Below, one piece after another: positions 1-7,644 of a stretch of DNA of 18,875 nt (positions are counted from its first letter, which is position 1; each line of letters opens with the position of its first letter). The notes under the pieces were generated by a model. That model ran no database searches and had not been told where the DNA came from. It saw only the letters and a program-made list of their open reading frames with translations. The translations under genes were made by a program, and so were the position numbers. Origin of the DNA: Aurantibrevibacter litoralis (GTDB lineage Bacteria; Bacteroidota; Bacteroidia; Flavobacteriales; Flavobacteriaceae); NCBI RefSeq assembly GCF_034651555.1, contig NZ_JAYEEQ010000030.1, forward strand, positions 1 through 18,875, written 5' to 3'.

Positions 1-2
1 AA

Positions 3-74
3 GTATTTCCACCACAGGCACGCAAAATACGCAGCTTAGAGAGCATAATACAAACTAATTTACCTAACGATTAA
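3..74 (+). CDS. Possible 3' end of an upstream gene (partial)
   Basis: The frame starting at base 3 stays open from the window edge for 23 codons and ends in TAA at 72-74. Its end reads ...KIRSLESIIQTNLPND, a plausible charged, helical C-terminus. A weak hairpin followed by a T-rich run lies about 70 bases downstream, as expected after a gene end. No family can be named from so few residues. An alternative on the minus strand, an ATG at 46-44 reading MLSKLRILRACGGNT off the edge, cannot be excluded, so this call is weak. Confidence 0.25.
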   Translation, partial: VFPPQARKIRSLESIIQTNLPND

Positions 75-433
75 TAAAAGGAAGTTTTAGCCGGCCTATC
101 AACATTTAATCGGCAACCAAGGGATGCAATTTTTTCAAGCAAGCATGCATTTCAACGAAAAAATGCTCTTTTTCTGTTATAATCATCGACTAAATGATCT
201 AAATCATCGTTAACATACGTAACAGTCCTAATTACTTTTAAATAAGCTATTGCCTTTTTGTTTATTCCTGTTTTTAAACAGTATATCTGTCATAAAGGAT
301 CTAATATCATATAGTTTTGTTAAAAAAAGTGCAGTTCATCGAATATATTGATGTTTTTGTCGACAATACATGCTTATTAAGTAATATTGAAACCCAAACA
401 AAAAAGTTACAATTAATTTAGTAAAACCTACTT
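75..433. other. AT-rich intergenic stretch with weak promoter and terminator signals
   Basis: No credible gene is visible. The stretch holds a possible terminator hairpin (147-176) and, at 312-319, TAGTTTTG, which fits the Bacteroidetes -7 consensus TAnnTTTG. No clear -33 TTG lies about 19-20 bases upstream of it. If it is used, it would drive the lipoprotein gene at 434 with a leader of roughly 105 bases. This is inference from motif match only. Confidence 0.35.
147..176 (+). terminator. Candidate intrinsic terminator
   Basis: GCATTT (147-152) can pair with AAATGC (161-166) around an 8-base loop, and TCTTTTTCTG follows directly. The stem is short and AT-rich, so the fold is weak. Its place downstream of the possible gene end at base 74 is what makes it plausible. 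Confidence 0.3.
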
Positions 434-2305
434 ATGATGCCCCACCCCACCAAAATCAGTACTGTGATTCTGTTTTTTATTTTTTGTGTTCTACAGTTTT
501 CCTGTCAAAAAGATACGGATCTTTTTGCGGAACTTAGACCCTCAGAGGCTCAAGATGCGGTTAGCATCCGCAACTTGGTTCTTAACGACTATTTTTTGGC
601 CAGTCCTGGGCAGCCTGTGGTATTGCCTGTGTTAGAAAACGACACCTTTGATCCGGTCGATGAGGTTACCATAACAGAAACGACCACTCCGGAAAACGGC
701 ACGGTGACCATAAATCAAGACAATACGGTGACCTATACCCCGCAATCTGATACCGCAACAGATTCCTTTGACTATACCACGGAAGTAGTGAGTCCCGACA
801 ATACGGTTACCACAGCGCAGGGTACGGTTACTGTGGTTATCACCGATGGCGGTAAAGGCACCATACAACTTAACCGGCTAAAGGCCTTCCCCTCGGCCCA
901 AGGGCATGGAGCCGATAAAGTCACCGGGGGTAAAGGTGGGAAGATATTCTATGTAACCAGCACAGCCAATAATGAGTCCGGGTCCTTTGACAGTAAAACC
1001 AAAACCCATAGCGGCACCTTTCGGTATGCCATGAATCATCCGGATCCGGGCTATATTATCTTTAAAGTTTCCGGAGCTTTTACGTTTGGAGGCAATACAG
1101 AGTATTATGTGAGCGGTTCAGGAAAGGGCAATAAGACCATCATGGGAGGTACTGCCCCTTATCCTGGGGTAATTCTGTATGGACATCAATTCAGGATTCA
1201 AGGGGCTAGAGATGGTAACTGGATTATAAGGGGGCTTACTTTTTTAGGAGGTACCAAACTGGAAGCAGGAGTTTTTGATGCGTTTAATTATAAAGGGCAA
1301 GGGGAATTGGTACTCTCCGATAATACCTTTGGCTGGGGGGCAGATGAAGCTTATAGTATAGCTGATTCGGATAACTTTGTGGTGCAACGCAATTTTGCCA
1401 TTGAAGGGCATCCTAATCACAATGTAGGCTCTATATTTAATGTAGATACTTCGGTACCGGGCAATCGAGGTGGTAGTGTGCACGACAATGGATACGTGCA
1501 TCTTAGTCATCGTTTTCCTAATGTCAGTGGACTAGAAACGGATTTTATTGATATCGTAAACCAATTCGCCTATAATTATAGTCAGCGCTTGGAATCCCAT
1601 AAATTCCAGATCAATCTTAACGACATCAATAATTATTATAAAAAAGGACCGCGGAGCAGTTCCTCGCCCACCAAAAAATGGAATGCTGATGATTCTGGTA
1701 GTTCGTTATGGAAGCCTTTACCGCAGATTCATACGTCGGGGAATTTTATAACAGGACGGCTGGAAAGTGCCACAGCAGATAATAAGGTTCTATGGGAGCA
1801 ACACATTAGTTCTAAGGGCTTTACCTCTGGCGCTGCCTTACCCGCCAATTTTTTTGTAAACACCATGCATCCTTTGGGTTTGGATATACAAATAAAAACG
1901 GCTCAAGCCGCTTATGAATACAATATAGTGGGCAAAAATATCGGAGCTCGGTATTATATGGACGCCAATGGGCAACGGGCAAAGTACATCCACCCCTTTA
2001 TCAACGCCTATTTTGAGGATGCCATAAAAGGCACGGCCACGGCCTATCGCAACGACCAGTCTAAATTTGTATTACCGTCTCTGCCGCAGGCGGCCGCTCC
2101 TTATGAGGACGCAGACCACGATGGCATGGCTGATGCCTGGGAACGTGTACACGGGCTTATTGTTGGGGTAGATGATAAAGAAAGCAAAAAGGACCTGTGG
2201 GTCATTGATGGCTATACCTTTGTAAACAATGGCGGCTATACGAACATACAGATGTTTGATGATTATGTACATGGTGGCTTAAAGATATTGGGCGACCAAC
2301 AGTAG
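434..2305 (+). CDS. Surface lipoprotein with Ig/cadherin-like and pectate-lyase-like beta-helix domains
   Basis: The 623-residue protein opens with a lipoprotein signal peptide: hydrophobic residues 8-22, then a lipobox ending at Cys24. The residues after it, QKDTD, resemble the QKDDE-type lipoprotein export signal known from Capnocytophaga, which suggests display on the cell surface. Residues about 60-137 form an Ig/cadherin-like repeat (VLPVLENDTFDP, NGTVTINQDNTVTYTP). Residues about 148-545 match the polysaccharide-lyase family 1-like right-handed beta-helix group of Bacteroidetes: AFPSAQGHGA, GGKGGKIFYVT, and FGWGADEAY at 299-307. The C-terminal DADHDGMADAWE (from residue 559) is a calcium-type loop usual in these lyases. 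Known relatives cleave uronic-acid polymers by beta-elimination; activity and substrate here are not provable. An ATG at 437 is an equally possible start. The gene converges on uronate-sugar genes, so a role in trimming or releasing the locus polymer is a reasonable inference. Scavenging of external pectin-like glycans is the alternative. Confidence 0.85.
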   Translation: MMPHPTKISTVILFFIFCVLQFSCQKDTDLFAELRPSEAQDAVSIRNLVLNDYFLASPGQPVVLPVLENDTFDPVDEVTITETTTPENGTVTINQDNTVTYTPQSDTATDSFDYTTEVVSPDNTVTTAQGTVTVVITDGGKGTIQLNRLKAFPSAQGHGADKVTGGKGGKIFYVTSTANNESGSFDSKTKTHSGTFRYAMNHPDPGYIIFKVSGAFTFGGNTEYYVSGSGKGNKTIMGGTAPYPGVILYGHQFRIQGARDGNWIIRGLTFLGGTKLEAGVFDAFNYKGQGELVLSDNTFGWGADEAYSIADSDNFVVQRNFAIEGHPNHNVGSIFNVDTSVPGNRGGSVHDNGYVHLSHRFPNVSGLETDFIDIVNQFAYNYSQRLESHKFQINLNDINNYYKKGPRSSSSPTKKWNADDSGSSLWKPLPQIHTSGNFITGRLESATADNKVLWEQHISSKGFTSGAALPANFFVNTMHPLGLDIQIKTAQAAYEYNIVGKNIGARYYMDANGQRAKYIHPFINAYFEDAIKGTATAYRNDQSKFVLPSLPQAAAPYEDADHDGMADAWERVHGLIVGVDDKESKKDLWVIDGYTFVNNGGYTNIQMFDDYVHGGLKILGDQQ

Positions 2306-2343
2306 CAAGATAAGGAATCGACCGTTTGCCCTTTGTTTTTTTT

Positions 2344-2440
2344 GTCATTCCGAACAAAGAAAGGAAACTTTCGTACGTAGGGTTTTTTCGGTTTTGTTTC
2401 CTGTATGGTGTCCGCCCGAAGGTTTGTCAAGATGCTTCTC
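2344..2440. repeat. Degenerate copy of a dispersed intergenic repeat
   Basis: GTCATTCCGAAC (2344-2355), TTTGTTTCCT (2393-2402) and a GTTTGTCAAGATGCTTC-like block occur in the same order as GTCATTCCGAAC, TTTGTTTCCT (9024-9033) and a GCCTGTCCAGTTGCTTC-like block in the 8901-9090 region. The copies are clearly related but diverged. This copy lies between the convergent lyase and epimerase genes, and no good terminator hairpin is otherwise visible there. Confidence 0.5.
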
Positions 2441-2500
2441 CCGACTCTGAATTAGCATTACAGGGGTATTGTCTAAATCGTAATCCTTAAAAAAAAGCAA

Positions 2501-3532
2501 TTATAAAACCCGATAATAGTCCCTATACCAGTCCACAAACTCCTGTACCCCTTTTTTAATTGGCGTATTGGGTCTGTAGTTGTAATCCCTGATCAATGCA
2601 TCCACATTGGCCCAGGTACGTTCTACATCGCCGGGTTGCATGGGCAGCATTTCTTTTTGCGCCTTTGCGCCTATACTTGATTCAATAGCCTCAATAAAAT
2701 CCATCAACTTCACCGATTTGCTGTTACCGATGTTGTACACTTTGTAACGGTCTTTTGGCGCTTGTCGTACCTCGGGATTTGTTTTTAAAATGCGTACTAC
2801 GCCCTCCACGATATCATCGATATAGGTAAAATCGCGTTCCAGTTTACCGCCGTTGAATACTTTTATCGGTTTTCCTTTAATAATGGCATCCGTAAATAAG
2901 AACATAGCCATATCCGGACGCCCCCAGGGACCATAAACGGTAAAGAACCGCAAGCCTGTAGTAGGAAAACCATACAAATGGCTATAGGTATGCGCCATGA
3001 GTTCGTTGCTTTTCTTACTGGCCGCATACAGGCTAATAGGATGATCTACATTATCTGTGGTTTCAAATGGAATTTTAGTGTTTAAACCATACACGCTGGA
3101 GCTGCTGGCATATACCAAATGTTTAATCCTGTTGTTCCTGCAACATTCCAGAATATTTAAAAAGCCTACAATATTACTGTCGATGTAGGCTTCAGGATTT
3201 TCCAGGCTATACCGTACGCCGGCCTGTGCAGCCAGGTTACAGACCACATCAAAATTTTCCGCTTTGAAAAGCTGTGGAAGAGCCTCCCTATCCGCAAGAT
3301 CCATACGGACAAAGGAAAAGCGGTTCCCGAATTTTGATCCTCTGCCGGGGGTATTAAATACTTCAACATCCTGCCGGGAAATCCCCAATTGTTTTAATCG
3401 GTCGTATTTTAGGTCTACCGTATAGTAGTCATTGATATTATCAAGCCCTACTACCTCAAAATTTTCTTTTAATAAGGCTTCACATAAAAAATACCCGATA
3501 AAGCCGGCGGCACCGGTCACTAAGATTTTCAT
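2501..3532 (-). CDS. UDP-glucuronate 4-epimerase (NAD-dependent SDR)
   Basis: This 343-residue extended short-chain dehydrogenase/reductase is predicted to interconvert UDP-glucuronate and UDP-galacturonate in the cytoplasm. The NAD-binding glycine motif GAAGFIG is at residues 7-13, the catalytic serine region SSSS at 143-146, and the Y-x3-K pair at Tyr169/Lys173. Two features separate uronate epimerases from UDP-glucose epimerases and are seen here: the DNINDYYTVDLKYDRL segment at 31-46 and TVYGPWGRPDMAMF at 198-211. The length is normal for the family. The start codon overlaps the stop of the UDP-glucose dehydrogenase gene in an ATGA arrangement, so the two are translationally coupled and the product of one enzyme is the substrate of the next. 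A different 4-epimerase specificity cannot be ruled out from sequence alone, but the coupling favours UDP-GlcA. Confidence 0.9.
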   Translation of the reverse strand: MKILVTGAAGFIGYFLCEALLKENFEVVGLDNINDYYTVDLKYDRLKQLGISRQDVEVFNTPGRGSKFGNRFSFVRMDLADREALPQLFKAENFDVVCNLAAQAGVRYSLENPEAYIDSNIVGFLNILECCRNNRIKHLVYASSSSVYGLNTKIPFETTDNVDHPISLYAASKKSNELMAHTYSHLYGFPTTGLRFFTVYGPWGRPDMAMFLFTDAIIKGKPIKVFNGGKLERDFTYIDDIVEGVVRILKTNPEVRQAPKDRYKVYNIGNSKSVKLMDFIEAIESSIGAKAQKEMLPMQPGDVERTWANVDALIRDYNYRPNTPIKKGVQEFVDWYRDYYRVL

Positions 3533-4926
3533 GATTGGCCTATTTTATAGTATTTGAATCCTTTGTCCTCCATGGTTTTGGTATCCAGCAAGCGACGGCC
3601 ATCAAAGACAAATGCCGGTTTTAACATATTGTCAAAAATGGTTTGCCAATTGTATGTTTTAAATTCGTCCCATTCTGTAAGTATGGCTATGGCATGGGCA
3701 TTTTCTGTGGCCTTGATGGCGTTGTTCACTACTTTCAGCAAACGGCGGTTCTCTTCCGGGGAGCGGGTGCCTAGATAATCCAGATCGGCGTACACCTGGT
3801 TTTCAGGCACTTTTGGGTCATAGACCACGATTTCGGCCTTTTCGTCCAAAAGGGCATCGGCCACATAGATGGCGGCAGATTCCCGGGTATCGTTGGTATC
3901 TTTCTTAAAGGCCCATCCGTAGAAAACGATCTTCTTTCCGGAAACCGTGTTGTATAAAGTGGTAACGATGTTCTCTGCAAAGCGTCTTTTTTGGTAATCG
4001 TTCATAATGATGACCTGTTCCCAATAATCCGCCACTTCGGGCAATCCGAAGCTCCGGGCGATATAGACCAGATTCAAAATATCTTTTTGAAAGCAAGAGC
4101 CTCCAAAACCAACGGACGAACTCAAAAATTTGGATCCGATCCTGCTGTCGAAACCAATGGCTCTAGAAACCTCGGCCACATTGGCATCCGTTTTTTCGCA
4201 TAGTGCCGATATGGCGTTGATGGAAGAGACCCGTTGCGCCAGGAACGCATTGGCCACCAATTTTGAAAGTTCGGAAGACCATACATTGGTCTGCAAAACC
4301 CGCTCCTTGGGCAACCACCGTTCGTAAATGGCACTCAGCGCATCCTTGGCTTCTTGACCCGATGGAGTTTCATCCCCACCGATAAGCACCCTATCTGCAT
4401 GCAACAAATCATCGATAGCCGTACCTTCGGCTAAAAACTCCGGATTGGACAAGATTTCAAAATGGACCCCGTTTCCGGTATTATCCAAAATGCTTTTTAT
4501 GGCCTGAGCCGTACGTACGGGTAAGGTAGATTTTTCTACTACAATCTTGTCCGTTTTGGCTACTTTGGCAATATTTCGGGCACACAATTCTATGAATTTT
4601 AGATCTGCGGCTTGTCCTTTTCCCTTACCATAGGTTTTGGTAGGCGTGTTTACGGAGATAAAAATCAATTCCGATTCGTCAATGGCGGTATCTACTTCGG
4701 TAGTGAAAAAGAGGTTTTTTCCTCTGGTTTCGGCCACAATTTCTGCCAAACCGGGTTCGTATACCGGCAATTTATCCAAATCGGTATCGTTCCACCGGGC
4801 TATGCGTTCCGCATTTATGTCTACCACAGTAACTTTAATATCCGGACATTGTTTGGCAATGACCGACATGGTGGGGCCGCCGACATAGCCGGCTCCGATA
4901 CAACAAATTTTGGTTATCTTTTTCAT
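3529..4926 (-). CDS. ugd: UDP-glucose 6-dehydrogenase
   Basis: The enzyme oxidises UDP-glucose to UDP-glucuronate with two NAD+. The 465-residue protein has the N-terminal Rossmann motif GAGYVGGP (11-18), DIN at 36-38, YEPGL (56-60), the STLPV segment (133-137), NPEFLAEG (161-168) and the catalytic-cysteine motif GFGGSCFQKD with Cys278. The KKITKICCIGAGYVGGPT opening and the overall length resemble the longer, eukaryote-like branch of the family rather than the roughly 390-residue enterobacterial Ugd. It is the first gene of a two-gene unit whose second gene, the epimerase, starts within its stop codon. Upstream lies a perfect 12-bp palindrome at 4977-4988, but no clean TAnnTTTG promoter is seen. 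Transcription could come from a local promoter or continue from the dehydrogenase gene upstream. Confidence 0.95.
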   Translation of the reverse strand: MKKITKICCIGAGYVGGPTMSVIAKQCPDIKVTVVDINAERIARWNDTDLDKLPVYEPGLAEIVAETRGKNLFFTTEVDTAIDESELIFISVNTPTKTYGKGKGQAADLKFIELCARNIAKVAKTDKIVVEKSTLPVRTAQAIKSILDNTGNGVHFEILSNPEFLAEGTAIDDLLHADRVLIGGDETPSGQEAKDALSAIYERWLPKERVLQTNVWSSELSKLVANAFLAQRVSSINAISALCEKTDANVAEVSRAIGFDSRIGSKFLSSSVGFGGSCFQKDILNLVYIARSFGLPEVADYWEQVIIMNDYQKRRFAENIVTTLYNTVSGKKIVFYGWAFKKDTNDTRESAAIYVADALLDEKAEIVVYDPKVPENQVYADLDYLGTRSPEENRRLLKVVNNAIKATENAHAIAILTEWDEFKTYNWQTIFDNMLKPAFVFDGRRLLDTKTMEDKGFKYYKIGQS

Positions 4927-4976
4927 TGGAGATTTATTTTAAAGCTGCAAAGATGACAAATTAATTTTTTAGGAAT

Positions 4977-4988
4977 CAACAATTGTTG
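4977..4988. promoter_or_regulatory. Perfect 12-bp palindrome upstream of ugd
   Basis: CAACAATTGTTG is self-complementary over all 12 bases and sits about 50 bases before the ugd start codon, a usual operator position. No regulator gene is in the window, and a single AT-rich palindrome can occur by chance. Confidence 0.25.
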
Positions 4989-5312
4989 TTAAATGCCCAT
5001 TTTTTGCGGTGAAAGGTACATAATGTCGACAGTCGAAGGTCGAAAGTTACATGTTTCAAGTTTCAGAAAAACCGTAACAAGATCACTCCCTTGGTTCATA
5101 ACCCATCTGCGCTGTTTCTTGTTTTTGGTTCATCGGTTTATGGTTTCTCGTTTCTTGAACATTTGTTAATCGACCATCATCAATAAACCACGAGCAACAA
5201 AAAAGGTTTCGGATGCGATCGGTTTATAGGAACGCTCTAAAAGAGCCGAACACTGTAAACGGAAAATTGTTTCCCATCGAATTTTACGAATAAAAGGGAA
5301 CCATTTCGTCCA

Positions 5313-5456
5313 TCAATCCCTCCGTCTTTTGGCTTCGCCAAAATCCACCTCCCTTCATTACAAGGGAGGAGTTATTTTAGTGCAAGATCCTATTTGGGAA
5401 TACTTAGGAAGCAGTCTAAAAGCAAGCCTCCCTCCTTGGGAGGGACTGAGGGAGGT
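5313..5456. repeat. 144-bp intergenic repeat, copy 1
   Basis: The element starts TCAATCCCTCCGTC and ends GGGAGGGACTGAGGGAGGT. It recurs almost unchanged at 5501-5644. It contains internal inverted repeats: CCTCCCTT pairs with AAGGGAGG, TTTTGGC with GCCAAAA around TTC, and CCCTCC with GGAGGG around TTG. The RNA or single-stranded DNA should therefore fold strongly. A shorter, degenerate relative (CCTCCCTTATCCCCTCCC) is seen near 7298-7315. Confidence 0.85.
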
Positions 5457-5500
5457 GCGCTGGGTCGAAGGTCAAGGATAAAAAGGGTCAAGTGGCACTG

Positions 5501-5644
5501 TCAATCCCTCCGTCTTTTGGCTTCGCCAAAATCCACCTCCCTTCATTACAAGGGAGGAGTTATTTAAGTGCAAGATTATATTTGGGAATACTTAGGAAGC
5601 AGTCTAAAGGCAAGCTTCCCTCCTTGGGAGGGGCTAGGGGAGGT
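5501..5644. repeat. 144-bp intergenic repeat, copy 2
   Basis: This is the second direct copy, offset 188 bases from the first and separated from it by a unique 44-base stretch. Only scattered substitutions and single-base gaps distinguish the copies. It ends about 90 bases beyond the stop of the 5733-7013 gene, so it could fold in the 3' end of that transcript. Confidence 0.85.
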
Positions 5645-5732
5645 CTTTTGAAATACAAAGTTGGAATTGAGAAGTATGAGGCATGCCCCAAAACGATCAA
5701 CTAAAAAAAGACAAGGAAAAAATCGTTACCAT

Positions 5733-7013
5733 CTACAACCTCCCTTCCACAGGACATTTCAAGAACCCTTTAATATCGTACAAAATGCCATTTGGACGTA
5801 GTTTAGCCCTTAGGTCGATATTCAGAAAAACCTTGTGGGCAACGGCCAGCACAATCGCATCGAAAGATTCATCGGGTAGGGCGGTTACGATGTGCAGTCC
5901 GTACTCGTGCTGCACTTCTTCGGGCGACGCCCATGGGTCAAAGACCGTTACCGTACTGCCATAACTCCGAAGATTTTGGATGACATCTACGGCTTTCGTA
6001 TTGCGCACATCGGGACAATTTTCTTTAAAGGTAATGCCGAGTACTAAGATTTTGGCTCCTTTTACTTTATGGTCTTTTTGAACCATCAGTTTTACAATCT
6101 CGCCTGCTATATAGGTGCCCATACCATCATTCATGCGACGGCCGGCTAGAATAATTTCGGGATGGTAGCCATATTCCTGTGCTTTTTGCGCCAAATAATA
6201 CGGATCTACCCCTATGCAATGTCCGCCTACCAATCCCGGGGTAAAAGGCAAAAAGTTCCATTTGGTACCCGCGGCTTTTAGTACCTCATGCGTATCTATA
6301 CCCATAAGGTTAAATATTTTAGCCAATTCATTAACGAAGGCAATATTGATGTCGCGTTGTGAATTTTCAATTGCTTTGGCCGCTTCTGCTACTTTAATGG
6401 AAGGTGCCAGATAGGTGCCAGCAGTAATCACCGAGGCATAAAGCGCATCCACCTTTTTTCCTATTTCGGGCGTAGAGCCGGAGGTTACTTTCAGTATGTT
6501 TTCTACGGTATGTGCTTTATCGCCTGGATTAATGCGCTCCGGAGAATAGCCTACAAAAAAATCGGTATTGAATTTTAAGCCGCTTATTTTTTCCAATACG
6601 GGCACACACTCCTCTTCGGTAACACCGGGATATACGGTGGATTCGTAAATCACCACATCTCCTTTTTTTAGTACTTTTCCGATGGTTTCGCTGGCGTTGA
6701 AAAGGGCACTTAAATCGGGTTTGTTCTGTTTATCTACGGGGGTTGGGACGGTAACAATATAGAATGTACAATCGACAATATCTTGCAATAAATAGGAACA
6801 GTAGAGGCCTTTTTTCAAGGAAGAACGATCTACTAATACGGTCTTTAGTAGGTCATGATCTACCTCAAGGGTACTGTCCATGCCCGATTGAATTTCTGCT
6901 ACCCGAGTTGTATTAATATCAAACCCCACAACCGGATATTTGGTAGCAAATAAACGTGCCAGCGGCAGTCCTACATAACCCATGCCGATGATTCCTATTT
7001 TAATGTCGTTCAT
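5733..7013 (-). CDS. tviB: UDP-N-acetylhexosamine 6-dehydrogenase, TviB/WbpA/WbpO-like
   Basis: This 426-residue nucleotide-sugar dehydrogenase is predicted to oxidise C6 of UDP-GlcNAc (or UDP-GalNAc) to the uronic acid. The Rossmann motif GMGYVGLP is at 11-18, VTVPTPVD at 88-94, and the substrate-binding GYSPERINPGDKAHTV at 155-170. The catalytic-cysteine motif VGGHCIGVDPYYL has Cys266. The SPERINPGDK segment and the HCIGVDPYY form mark the VipA/TviB/WbpA/WbpO branch rather than UDP-glucose dehydrogenase. A paired TviC-like epimerase lies upstream on the same strand, as in the Vi antigen and Pseudomonas O6 pathways, so UDP-GalNAcA is the likely joint product. The pair is unusual in being separated by 630 bases of repetitive DNA instead of being adjacent. 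Whether UDP-GlcNAc or UDP-GalNAc is the substrate is not resolved by sequence. Confidence 0.9.
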   Translation of the reverse strand: MNDIKIGIIGMGYVGLPLARLFATKYPVVGFDINTTRVAEIQSGMDSTLEVDHDLLKTVLVDRSSLKKGLYCSYLLQDIVDCTFYIVTVPTPVDKQNKPDLSALFNASETIGKVLKKGDVVIYESTVYPGVTEEECVPVLEKISGLKFNTDFFVGYSPERINPGDKAHTVENILKVTSGSTPEIGKKVDALYASVITAGTYLAPSIKVAEAAKAIENSQRDINIAFVNELAKIFNLMGIDTHEVLKAAGTKWNFLPFTPGLVGGHCIGVDPYYLAQKAQEYGYHPEIILAGRRMNDGMGTYIAGEIVKLMVQKDHKVKGAKILVLGITFKENCPDVRNTKAVDVIQNLRSYGSTVTVFDPWASPEEVQHEYGLHIVTALPDESFDAIVLAVAHKVFLNIDLRAKLRPNGILYDIKGFLKCPVEGRL

Positions 7014-7640
7014 TTTTTTGTTGATGGTTGTCTGTTTTTCGTTGATAGTTGTCCGTTGTTGGTTGACGGTTGACGGTTGTTCGTTGTCCGTAAAATTGTT
7101 TCATTACTACATTTTCAAATTTTCAAATCGTTGTCGGTTGATGGTTGTCCGTTGTTGGTTGACGGTTGACGGTTGTTCGTTGTCCGTAAAATTGTTTCAT
7201 TACTACAGTCTTACATTTTCAAATTGCTACATTTTCAAATCGTTGATGGTTGATGGTTGATGGTTGTCCGTTGATCGTTGTCCGTTTATGGTTGAACCTC
7301 CCTTATCCCCTCCCTAGGAGTTGGATCTGGCATTATTACATTATTACATTTTCAAATTGCTACATTTTCAAAACGTTGTTGGTTGACGGTTGACGGTTGT
7401 CCGTAAAATTGTTTCATTACTACATTATTACATTTTCAAATTGCTACATTTTCAAATTTTCAAATCGTTGTCGGTTGATGGTTGTCCGTTGTTGGTTGTT
7501 GGTTGACGGTTGTTCGTTGTCCGTAAAAATGTTTCATTACTACATTCTTACATTTTCAAATTGCTACATTTTCAAATTTTCAAATCGTTTTCAGTTTTCA
7601 GTTGTCCGTTGATGGTTGATGCTTCCAACTACGTATTTCT
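7014..7640. repeat. Degenerate word-repeat island between two sugar genes
   Basis: Almost the whole 630-base gap is built of two alternating word classes. The first is a GT-rich run of variants of GGTTGACGGTTGTCCGTTG. The second is an AT-rich block that opens with GTAAAATTGTTTCATTAC and goes on to repeats of ACATTTTCAAATTGCT. The AT-rich block starts at 7090, 7186, 7403 and 7523 (the last with one substitution), giving offsets of 96, 217 and 120 bases. Words are inserted, lost and duplicated between copies. Two open frames in it only reflect the repeat and are not genes. A degenerate relative of the 144-bp element is embedded near 7298-7315. Confidence 0.85.
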
Positions 7641-7644
7641 AACT

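Larger units (their letters stand above)
4927..5732. other. 0.8-kb repeat-rich spacer without a gene
   Basis: The spacer separates two minus-strand sugar-dehydrogenase genes. It holds a 12-bp palindrome (4977-4988). Around 5026-5165 there is a zone of degenerate short words (GTCGAAGGTCGAAAG, GGTTTATGGTTTCTCG). Two copies of a 144-bp element follow (5313-5456 and 5501-5644). Short open frames at 5492-5964 run through the repeats or out of frame through the dehydrogenase gene and show no protein-like features. Confidence 0.7.

Noticed and set aside
5492..5964. Overlapping plus-strand open frames after ugd
   Set aside because: The first lies on the second 144-bp repeat copy, and the second is antisense to the 3' part of the sugar dehydrogenase gene. 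Neither shows a recognisable domain.
6982..7612. Two plus-strand open frames rich in SVKLFHYY and VVRCWL words
   Set aside because: They are translations of the degenerate word-repeat island. The same words recur only because the DNA repeats, and no domain or start signal supports them.
7014..7640. CRISPR array
   Set aside because: Repeats are spaced irregularly (96, 217 and 120 bases), the intervals are themselves repetitive rather than unique spacers, and no cas gene is near.
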